A stretch of DNA of 64,000 nucleotides from Falsiruegeria mediterranea M17 (GTDB lineage: Bacteria > Pseudomonadota > Alphaproteobacteria > Rhodobacterales > Rhodobacteraceae): the NCBI RefSeq assembly GCF_900302455.1, contig NZ_ONZG01000002.1, positions 372,001-436,000 on the forward strand, written 5' to 3'. The translations under genes and the position numbers were made by a program. Of the stretch, positions 44,291-51,604 are shown piece after piece. How positions within the stretch are numbered: position 1 is the stretch's first letter; the number at the start of each line of letters is the position of its first letter. The notes beneath the pieces were generated by a model. The model saw nothing but the letters and a program-made list of their open reading frames with translations. It made no database searches and was not told where the DNA came from.

Positions 44291-46321
44291 TCACTTCAGC
44301 GGCCAGGGCAGATCAACAGCGTCCTGCAACAGGCCCGGCGGGAAATCGCGGTTCAGGGCGCCCGCCATCAGGCACATGAAACCGATGCCGCAGGCGGTCA
44401 GCAGCAGCGTCTTGCCCCAGCTGGAACCGGCCCGAACCCGCAGGAAACTGATCAGAAAACCCACCAGGGCCAGGATGAAACCAACCACCCAGGTCGCGGC
44501 GATCAGTGCGGCGAACCAGGCCAGTGTGGACCACAAGCCATAGGGGGCATCGGCGTCTTCACCCGCCACCTCTTTGTCCGCAAAGATCGGGTCTCCTTCG
44601 GGGCGGCGTATCATCTGCACCAGCAAGATCGTGCAGCACAGCAAGGCAAAGCTGCCCACGACCAGCGGGATGATCTTGTCGGTCATGTTGTAGTCGGGGA
44701 TCATGTTGGCGTTCACCAGCGCAACGATCAGATAGCCCGCCAGCACCAGGAGGAAGACCATCGGCGCGCGTTTGGCACCAGACTGCACCTCCCCCTCGGC
44801 CATGATCGACTTGGCCTGGCGAATGCCAAGAACAACCGAGACCACAGTGATAATGATCAACACGATCACGATGGGGCTGAAGACATATTCCATGCCCACG
44901 TCGAACCCCTTGCGGAACCGGAAAGAAGCGATCTGAAACGCCTGGTTGGTGAATTTCTCGACCGGGTTGGACAGGACAAAGCCGATCAGAAAGGCGGGTC
45001 GCGACCAATCAAACCGACGCAGGAAAATGCCGATGAGACCGATGGCAAACAGTGCCAGAAGATCCTCGAAGTTCTGACCCGACTGGAAAGCGGCAAAGCT
45101 GATCAGCATGAACAGGAACGGCGCCAGATATGTGAACCGGATCGTGGTCAGCTTGGCGATCCCACCCGAGGCGGCGATGCACAGCACCGTGCCAACGACA
45201 TTGGCAAGCGCCAACAGCCAGACGATCGAATAGGTGATGTCCAGGTTGTCCTTCAACATGCCCGGGCCAACTTCGATATCGCCCGAGCCGAGCAAAGCCA
45301 CGGCACCGATGAAGATCGCCATCGATCCGGATCCGGGAATGCCAAACAAGAGCGTCGGGACAAGCCCCCCGCCCTCTTTTGCGTTGTTCGAGCTTTCCGG
45401 CCCGATCACGCCACGGACTTCGCCCTTGCCGAAGTTGGACTTGTCCTTGGTGGTCTGTACCGAATGGCCATAGGCGATCCAGTCGACCACGCTGCCGCCC
45501 AGGCCGGGAATGATGCCCACAACGACGCCGATGACCGAACAGCGCACCGACAACCAGATATTGGCGAACCAGTCCTTTACGCCATCCAGCCAACCTGCGC
45601 CCAGGCTTGCGCCCTTGGCGATAGAGCGGTCCTGGCGCAGCAGGGATACGATTTCGGGAATGGCAAAAATGCCCAGGCCGACGATGACCAGTTTCAGCCC
45701 GTCGGTCAGATATGGAATGTCATAGGACGCCATGCGCAGGCTGCCGCCTGCATCCGCCTCGCCTATGGTGCCGATCATCAGACCCAGACCAGCCGCGGCC
45801 AGACCCTTGAGCGGGAAACGCCCCGCCAGAACGGCGACCATGGAGAGGCCGAGGATAGTGATCATCAACATCTCGGGCAGACCAAAGGCCAGGACGATGG
45901 GCCGAGCGACCAGGATGAACAGGGTCAGGAAACAGGCGCCAACAAGCCCACCAAAGAGCGAGCTGGAGAACGCCGCAGACAGGGCCCGGGCCGCCTGCCC
46001 GTTCTTGGCCATGGGAAACCCGTCCAGCACCGTGGCCTGCGAGGCCGAGCTGCCAGGGATCCCCATCAAAACAGAGGCGAATGTGTCTGAGGTCGGCACC
46101 ACGGCGACCATGCCGATCATCAAAGCCAGACCCAGAACCGGGTCCATGCCAAACATGAACGGCAAAAGCAGGGACAGGCCTGCGATGCCGCCCAGGCCCG
46201 GAAAGACCCCCACGGCCAGGCCCATCACGACCCCCAGGACCAGGTATCCCAGAACAACAGGTTGCAGGATCAAACCCCACGCTTCTCCAAGCGCAGGAAG
46301 AGCGGTGGCGAAAGCCTCCAT
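44291..46321 (-). CDS. TctA-TctB fusion, membrane part of a tripartite tricarboxylate transporter
   Basis: 676 residues. The first ~500 are TctA: LVLGVVMGLAVGVFPGLGGIAG, MIGMVAVVPTSDTFASVLMG, GIPGLGGSVVDWIAYGHSVQ and PTLLFGIPGSGSMAIFIGA. The last ~150 (APMVFLLVLAGYLIVALVNAN to the end) form four further helices with the TctB pattern (DKIIPLVVGSFALLCCTILL). So the usual separate tctB gene is fused to tctA. It works with the binding protein TctC (46393-47481) to import a carboxylate with sodium or protons. Confidence 0.88.
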   Translation of the reverse strand: MEAFATALPALGEAWGLILQPVVLGYLVLGVVMGLAVGVFPGLGGIAGLSLLLPFMFGMDPVLGLALMIGMVAVVPTSDTFASVLMGIPGSSASQATVLDGFPMAKNGQAARALSAAFSSSLFGGLVGACFLTLFILVARPIVLAFGLPEMLMITILGLSMVAVLAGRFPLKGLAAAGLGLMIGTIGEADAGGSLRMASYDIPYLTDGLKLVIVGLGIFAIPEIVSLLRQDRSIAKGASLGAGWLDGVKDWFANIWLSVRCSVIGVVVGIIPGLGGSVVDWIAYGHSVQTTKDKSNFGKGEVRGVIGPESSNNAKEGGGLVPTLLFGIPGSGSMAIFIGAVALLGSGDIEVGPGMLKDNLDITYSIVWLLALANVVGTVLCIAASGGIAKLTTIRFTYLAPFLFMLISFAAFQSGQNFEDLLALFAIGLIGIFLRRFDWSRPAFLIGFVLSNPVEKFTNQAFQIASFRFRKGFDVGMEYVFSPIVIVLIIITVVSVVLGIRQAKSIMAEGEVQSGAKRAPMVFLLVLAGYLIVALVNANMIPDYNMTDKIIPLVVGSFALLCCTILLVQMIRRPEGDPIFADKEVAGEDADAPYGLWSTLAWFAALIAATWVVGFILALVGFLISFLRVRAGSSWGKTLLLTACGIGFMCLMAGALNRDFPPGLLQDAVDLPWPLK

Positions 46322-46355
46322 GGGAGCCGCCTTTCAGTAGAATTTTTGGGAAAAG

Positions 46356-46380
46356 TGGCGCGTGTAAGACCCACGCGCCA
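46356..46380 (-). terminator. Attenuator hairpin between tctC and tctAB
   Basis: On the minus strand, a 9-bp stem (46380-46372 with 46364-46356) is followed by CTTTTCCC. It sits between the binding-protein gene and the permease gene, where partial termination would make more TctC than TctAB, a common arrangement for binding-protein transporters. Confidence 0.75.
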
Positions 46381-46392
46381 AGGTGGGAGTGA

Positions 46393-47481
46393 TCAGTTCA
46401 GCGAGACGCCATAGGCCTCTTGCAGCCAGTTGGTCACAAAGGCCTTGGCCTCATCCGGGACCGAGGTCGCGGTGCCCAATGCACTCTGTGCGTCCGTGCC
46501 GGTGAACACCTGATACTTGCCAACCCGCTTGGACGAAATGTCTGCAAAATCAGCGCGCGCCACGACGGCCTGGAAAGCGGTGGTATAGGTGTCGATGACC
46601 TCTTGCGGCGTGCCAGCAGGCAGGAAGGCAAGCTTCTGCACCGGGAAGCCTGCGACGAAGAAGGCACGCCACGCATCCCAGGCCTCACCGTTGGTTTCAC
46701 AGCCGTCGGTGGCCTCGCAGACCTCCTTGAAGGTCGGAATGTCAGGGAAGGTCGGATCGCGTACGATATTGCCATCCGCATCCAGCGCGCCCCAGGACAT
46801 CATCGCCACGGCGTCGCCTGCCACCACCATCTCGGCCGACCCCTTCAGGTAGCCTGACGAGGTCTGGTAGTCGATTGTCGCTTCGCCCCGTTCAAACATC
46901 AGGCGGCCGTCACCGCGCCCCTTGATGCCGAACACTGGCTCCACGTTCATGCCCAGCATCTGCCAAGCCAGGAGCGGCACCAGATCCAGACGTGTGGCGC
47001 CTTGCGACCCATAGATGAAATCCACATCCTTAAGTCCGTTGGCCGAACCATCGAATTTGGCCCCGTCTTCGGCATTCAGATAGGCGACACCGCCCGTGCC
47101 CGAAGCCATAACCGGGTTCCAGTCCTTGTATTCATAGCGCACACGCGGATCGCCCAGCAGATAGGGAAACTGGGTCGAGCCCGAGGTACCAAACAACAGC
47201 GTGCCGTCATCATGGTCTTGTTCCTGGAACCAGTTGGCCCCCTTGGTGGACCCGGCACCCGGCATGAACTTTACCACCACCGTGGGATTGCCCGGCAGCT
47301 CTTCGGCCAGCAGCGGGGCAAAGAAGTTAGCCCATTTGGCCGAGCCCCCGGTTTCAGAGAACGGAATGACCCATTCGATCGTCTTGCCGGAAAAGTCGAC
47401 CTCGGCGGCCGCAGGCGCGGCGATACCCGCGGCGGCGATCAGGCCGACAACGGCGCGGCGGGTGAAAGTGGAAACGGTCAT
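46393..47481 (-). CDS. TctC-type tricarboxylate-binding protein
   Basis: 362 residues, periplasmic. Signal peptide with a TRRAVVGLIAAAGIAAPAAA core that resembles a weak Tat signal (adjacent arginines), cut after AAA. The mature part begins EVDFSGKTIEWVIPFSETGG, the phosphate/carboxylate-binding loop of this family, and has VVVKFMPGAGSTKGANW (second conserved loop) and DWNPVMASGTGGV. Binds the carboxylate and delivers it to TctAB. It is the first gene of the operon, divergent from the response regulator. Confidence 0.9.
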   Translation of the reverse strand: MTVSTFTRRAVVGLIAAAGIAAPAAAEVDFSGKTIEWVIPFSETGGSAKWANFFAPLLAEELPGNPTVVVKFMPGAGSTKGANWFQEQDHDDGTLLFGTSGSTQFPYLLGDPRVRYEYKDWNPVMASGTGGVAYLNAEDGAKFDGSANGLKDVDFIYGSQGATRLDLVPLLAWQMLGMNVEPVFGIKGRGDGRLMFERGEATIDYQTSSGYLKGSAEMVVAGDAVAMMSWGALDADGNIVRDPTFPDIPTFKEVCEATDGCETNGEAWDAWRAFFVAGFPVQKLAFLPAGTPQEVIDTYTTAFQAVVARADFADISSKRVGKYQVFTGTDAQSALGTATSVPDEAKAFVTNWLQEAYGVSLN

Positions 47482-47618
47482 TGGTTCCTCCCTGTTGACC
47501 AGACAAGCACGGAAGCCTCCTCAGCACCACCATGATTGCCAAACTGTACGGGGTTGATTCCCCTGTTGATCTGCTGATCATGGGGGATCAACCTTGCGCC
47601 AAGCTTGCGGACCCGGAC
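47482..47618. promoter_or_regulatory. Divergent promoter region of tct operon and tctDE
   Basis: 137 bases between the start of tctC (minus) and the chosen start of tctD (plus). It must contain both promoters and the TctD binding sites. No obvious direct repeat is visible by eye. A longer open frame from 47532 runs through it but starts without similarity to response regulators. Confidence 0.5.
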
Positions 47619-48287
47619 ATGCGGATTGCGATCGTCGAAGACAACGAAACCCTTGCCAATGCGATTGCCTATCGCCTGCGCGACCGCGGTCACGCGGTGG
47701 ATGTGCTGCATGATGGAGAGCACGCCGATGACTTTCTGGCCCAGGATGGTGCCGACTTGGTGGTGTTGGATATCAACCTGCCGCGGCGATCAGGCTTGGA
47801 AATCCTGTCAGCCCTGCGCGCTAGGGGGGATGGCACGCCAGTCATCCTGCTGACGGCTCGGTCGGAAACCTCGGACCGGGTGGCCGGGCTGGACACCGGA
47901 GCCGATGACTATCTGGTCAAACCCTTCGAGATGGACGAGCTGGAGGCCCGCATTCGCGCCCTGTCTCGCCGCAAGGACCTGGACTATGGCGCGCAGGAGG
48001 TTCTGGGGTCCGTGACCTTTGACCGCTCGACACGCCAGGTCAGTGTAGCTGGCGCGGCACTGGATATTCCGCGCAGGGAACTGGCCGTGCTGGAATGTCT
48101 GGCGGAACGACGCGGGCGCATCGTGTCCAAGGCGCAGCTGATCGAGCATGTCTATGGTGTGGGCGCCGATGTCGAAGACAGCGCGATCGAGCCGCATGTC
48201 TCACGCCTGCGCAAAAGGCTGGCGCCGCATGGTGTCGGCATCAAGACCGCGCGCGGATTGGGATATCTGCTTGAGGTCACCGGCTGA
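47619..48287 (+). CDS. tctD: Response regulator, OmpR/PhoB family (TctD-like)
   Basis: 222 residues. Receiver domain IAIVEDNETLANAIAYRL with the phosphate-accepting Asp51 (LVVLDINLPRRSGL), TxxS-like VILLTAR and the Lys in VKPFEM; C-terminal winged helix with ALDIPRRELAVLECLAERRG and SRLRKRL. The layout, with tctC and a sensor next to it, is that of TctD, the activator of tricarboxylate transport. ATG 47619 chosen because the receiver starts there; stop overlaps the sensor gene by one base. Confidence 0.9.
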   Translation: MRIAIVEDNETLANAIAYRLRDRGHAVDVLHDGEHADDFLAQDGADLVVLDINLPRRSGLEILSALRARGDGTPVILLTARSETSDRVAGLDTGADDYLVKPFEMDELEARIRALSRRKDLDYGAQEVLGSVTFDRSTRQVSVAGAALDIPRRELAVLECLAERRGRIVSKAQLIEHVYGVGADVEDSAIEPHVSRLRKRLAPHGVGIKTARGLGYLLEVTG

Positions 48288-49660
48288 TGCGCCGCGCGTC
48301 GCTCCGTCTACGCCTCTTTGCGGTGATCCTTTCCCCACTTTTGATCATGGCGCTGATCGTGGGGTTCTGGCGGGTGACGGTCGCACAGCAAACTGCGCAA
48401 GAGTTGTTCGACCGCTCGCTTCTGTCCGCGGCCCTGGCCATTTCCCGAGATGTGGCCGTGTCCGAGGGGGACGTGCTGTCCGTTACCACCCGCGACCTGA
48501 TCGGCGATGCCGCCGGGGGCGAGGTGTTTTACCACGCGACAGGCCCCGGGGGTATCTATGTTACCGGATACGCCTATCCACCGACCGGCGCAGACAAACC
48601 ACGCCCCGCCTTGAACACGCCGCATCTGTTTCAGGCGATCTATCGCGGCGAAGAGGTGCGGGTGTTGCAGGTGACCGAGCGGTTGACCATCGACACTATG
48701 ACCGGGGACACCACGGTCACTGTCTGGCAACGCCTGACAGACCGAAACCAGCTTGCAACTCAACTCGCGATCCGCGCCGCCGCCTTGATTGGTGTGCTGC
48801 TTGCAACGTTGGCCCTGGTGGTTTGGTTTGGCGTCGGGCTTGGCCTGCGACCGCTGCTGGATCTTGAGGAAGCAATTGCCGTACGGTCCCCCCACGATCT
48901 GAGCCGGATCAAGCGCCCTGTCCCGATCGAGGCACACGGCATTGTCCGTACACTCAACCGCCTGCTGGGCCAGGTCGAAGCCAGCATTGACGCACATCAG
49001 GCCTTCATTTCAGACGCTGCTCATCAACTGCGCAACCCGGCCGCCGCCGTGCAATCCATGGCAGAAAGCGTTCGGGATGCACGCTCGGAAACGGACCGCA
49101 ATCAGCGCGTTTCCGAGCTGATTGCAGCAGCGCGCTCCTCTGCCCGTGTCGCGGACCAACTGTTGTCCCTAGATCGCCTTCAGCACCCTCTTCAACCTGC
49201 AGCACAACAGGAGCTCGATCTGGCGGCCCTTGTCCGGCAGACCTGTGCGGATATGGGGCCAATCGTTTTGAATGCCGGTACCGACTTCGATGTCGGGGTG
49301 CCGGATACCCCAGTGTACGTCCAGGGAGATCCGGTGTTTGTGACAGAGGCCATCAAGAACCTGATCGACAACGCGCTAAAGCATGGGGGTCGCAGTCTGA
49401 GCCTGGTGAAGGTTTCCCTGAACTGTGATGAAGGGGCTGCGCGAATTACCGTTGAAGATGATGGCAAGGGGCTGATCCCTGAACAGGCGGACACCGCTTT
49501 CCGACGATTTTCACAGATCGAACCGTCAGAAGGCAGCGGCCTGGGGTTGACGATCGTCTCTTCGGTGGCTGATCGACATGGTGGGCACCTGTCAATCAAC
49601 AAGGTGGAGCGTGGAGCCAGTTTGACGCTGTCCCTGCCGCTTTCCACAACGCGGCCATGA
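48287..49660 (+). CDS. tctE: Sensor histidine kinase (TctE-like)
   Basis: 457 residues. Two membrane helices (LFAVILSPLLIMALIVGF and AALIGVLLATLALVVWFGVG) enclose a periplasmic sensing domain of about 120 residues. A HAMP-like linker follows, then the phosphorylation site His246 in ISDAAHQLRNPAAAVQS and the ATPase motifs NLIDNALKHGG, VEDDGKGLIPE and GSGLGLTIVS. It shares its start with the tctD stop (TGATG). The signal is probably an external di- or tricarboxylate. Confidence 0.9.
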   Translation: MRRASLRLRLFAVILSPLLIMALIVGFWRVTVAQQTAQELFDRSLLSAALAISRDVAVSEGDVLSVTTRDLIGDAAGGEVFYHATGPGGIYVTGYAYPPTGADKPRPALNTPHLFQAIYRGEEVRVLQVTERLTIDTMTGDTTVTVWQRLTDRNQLATQLAIRAAALIGVLLATLALVVWFGVGLGLRPLLDLEEAIAVRSPHDLSRIKRPVPIEAHGIVRTLNRLLGQVEASIDAHQAFISDAAHQLRNPAAAVQSMAESVRDARSETDRNQRVSELIAAARSSARVADQLLSLDRLQHPLQPAAQQELDLAALVRQTCADMGPIVLNAGTDFDVGVPDTPVYVQGDPVFVTEAIKNLIDNALKHGGRSLSLVKVSLNCDEGAARITVEDDGKGLIPEQADTAFRRFSQIEPSEGSGLGLTIVSSVADRHGGHLSINKVERGASLTLSLPLSTTRP

Positions 49661-49818
49661 CGGTGCCCTACACCTGAACCGGCTCGCTGGAAGTCGTGCA
49701 GAAGAACGCCAGTGTTGCAAGCCACAGCTGTGCGATTGCCCGCCTTGAATTCAGCACTACCCCCACATGTGTTTACAAGCGCCAACACCCTGCGCTCATC
49801 CGGGCATTGCGTGGACGG

Positions 49819-50277
49819 TCAATCGATTACTGGAAACACGTTGGTCTTCTTGACCGTGGAATAGACGAAGCTGGTGTCGATCGAAGCAATTCCTCCGATG
49901 GGATGGATGCGATGGCGGATGAAATCTTCATAGGCGTCCAATCCGGGCACCACCACCCGCAGCTGGTAATCCGAGGCTCCGGTCAGGACATGGCATTCAA
50001 GCACTTCGTCAATCGCATGGATTCGGCTTTCGAAGCGGCGCACATCGTCTTCGTTGTGGCGCTCTAACCGGATGCGCACAAAGACCGTGATGGGCAACCC
50101 ATAGGCCTTTGCGTCAACCTCGGCGCTGTACCCCCGCAGCGTCCCGCTGTCCTCGAGGTTGCGCAAGCGGCGCAGACACGGCGACGGCGACAAGTTGACC
50201 TCGGCGGCAAGATCCTGATTGGTCATGCGCCCATTGGCTTGCAGGGCGCGGATGATCTGTCGGTCTTTGGCGTCCAT
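49819..50277 (-). CDS. Lrp/AsnC-family regulator
   Basis: 152 residues. N-terminal helix-turn-helix (MDAKDRQIIRALQANGRMTN then QDLAAEVNLSPSPCLRRLRNLE) and a C-terminal RAM ligand-binding domain (VFVRIRLERHNEDDV, HVLTGASDYQLRVVVPGLDAYEDFI). Divergent from the methionine gamma-lyase gene with a TTGGCA-n5-TGCCAA palindrome between them, so it most likely controls that gene in response to methionine or a related amino acid. Confidence 0.9.
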   Translation of the reverse strand: MDAKDRQIIRALQANGRMTNQDLAAEVNLSPSPCLRRLRNLEDSGTLRGYSAEVDAKAYGLPITVFVRIRLERHNEDDVRRFESRIHAIDEVLECHVLTGASDYQLRVVVPGLDAYEDFIRHRIHPIGGIASIDTSFVYSTVKKTNVFPVID

Positions 50278-50289
50278 TTTACCCCCATA

Positions 50290-50306
50290 TTGGCAGATAA
50301 TGCCAA
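50290..50306. promoter_or_regulatory. Candidate Lrp-type operator
   Basis: A 6-bp inverted repeat ttggca-n5-tgccaa lies 13 bases upstream of the lrp start codon, in the 114-base gap to the methionine gamma-lyase gene. Its place suggests the autoregulatory and target site of the adjacent Lrp protein. Confidence 0.55.
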
Positions 50307-50391
50307 AATTTCAATTCAGTGAAGCATAACTCGCAATCATTCCCTCGCCAAGACATCGCATCCTGCCTCAAACACCATGAGAGAGGTTGCC

Positions 50392-51594
50392 ATGAATTCA
50401 TCCAAAGGCTTCGCCACCCGTGCCATCCACCACGCCTATGATCCTCAGCAGAACGAAGGTGCGCTGACGCCGCCCCTGCACCTGACATCCACCTTCGCGT
50501 TCGAGACCACCGAAGCCGGGGGCGAGATGTTCGCGGGCGAACGTCAGGGGCATATTTACAGCCGTATCTCGAACCCGACCTGTGATCTGCTGGAACAGCG
50601 CATCGCCACGCTCGAAGGGGCCGAGGCCGGGTTGGCCCTGTCCAGCGGCATGGGGGCGATCACCGCAGTGCTGTGGACCTTGCTTTCGCCCGGCGACGAG
50701 GTGATCGTGGACAAGACGCTTTATGGCTGCACCTTCGCCTTCATGCGGCATGGGCTGGCGAAATGGGGGGTGACGATCACCCACGTGGATATGACCGACG
50801 CAGAAAACCTGCGCGCCGCAATCTCGGAGCGGACCAGGGTCGTCTATTTCGAAACCCCGGCCAATCCGAACATGAGATTGGTGGACATTGCCGCCACCGC
50901 GGCCATCACGCATGAAGCCGGGGCACAGGTGGTCGTCGACAACACCTATGCCACGCCCTTTTTGACACGACCAATTGAACTGGGCGCTGACATCGTGCTG
51001 CATTCCGCCACCAAGTATCTCGGTGGACACGGCGACGTGGTCGCCGGGCTGGTTGCCGGTACAGCCGAACAGATCGCCGAGATCCGTCTTGTTGGCATGA
51101 AGGACATGACCGGCGCGGTCATGGCACCGTTCAACGCGATGTTGATCCTGCGCGGTCTGAAAACCCTGGCACTGCGCATGGAGCGTCATTGCGCTTCGGC
51201 TTGGGTTGTGGCCGAACATCTTCAGCAGCATCCGTCCGTTCGCGCCGTGCATTTTCCGGGGCTGGACAGTTTTGCCCAACACGAACTTGCAACGCGCCAA
51301 ATGTCCAAACCCGGCGCGATGATCGCGTTTGAAGTTGACGGCGGCATGGTGGGCGGCATCCAATTCATGAACAGTTTGAAAATGATCCAACGGGCCGTGT
51401 CCCTGGGCGATGCCGAAACATTGATTCAGCATCCTGCTTCGATGACACACTCGACCTATACCCCCGAGGAGCGTGCCGAGCATGACATCACGGACGGGTT
51501 GATCCGCCTGTCGGTTGGGTTGGAAGATGTCGATGACATCATCGCTGATCTTGATCAGGCATTGCCCCAACCCGTCCATCACGCTGCCGAGTAA
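50392..51594 (+). CDS. megL: Methionine gamma-lyase
   Basis: 400-residue Cys/Met-metabolism PLP enzyme. PLP lysine 208 in VLHSATKYLGGHGDVVAG; Tyr56/Arg58 in YSRISNPT; the residues that separate methionine gamma-lyase from cystathionine enzymes are present: Tyr111 and Cys113 in KTLYGCTFAF (the equivalent of Cys116 in the Pseudomonas enzyme). It splits methionine into methanethiol, ammonia and 2-oxobutyrate. GAGAGGTTGCC precedes ATG 50392. The next gene follows ten bases later and probably uses the 2-oxobutyrate. Confidence 0.9.
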   Translation: MNSSKGFATRAIHHAYDPQQNEGALTPPLHLTSTFAFETTEAGGEMFAGERQGHIYSRISNPTCDLLEQRIATLEGAEAGLALSSGMGAITAVLWTLLSPGDEVIVDKTLYGCTFAFMRHGLAKWGVTITHVDMTDAENLRAAISERTRVVYFETPANPNMRLVDIAATAAITHEAGAQVVVDNTYATPFLTRPIELGADIVLHSATKYLGGHGDVVAGLVAGTAEQIAEIRLVGMKDMTGAVMAPFNAMLILRGLKTLALRMERHCASAWVVAEHLQQHPSVRAVHFPGLDSFAQHELATRQMSKPGAMIAFEVDGGMVGGIQFMNSLKMIQRAVSLGDAETLIQHPASMTHSTYTPEERAEHDITDGLIRLSVGLEDVDDIIADLDQALPQPVHHAAE

Positions 51595-51604
51595 GGAGAG
51601 CCCC

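Noticed and set aside
44264-46090. 608-codon plus-strand frame rich in His, Gln and Asp
   Set aside because: Antisense of the TctA-TctB fusion; the bias comes from high GC and the membrane-protein codons on the other strand.
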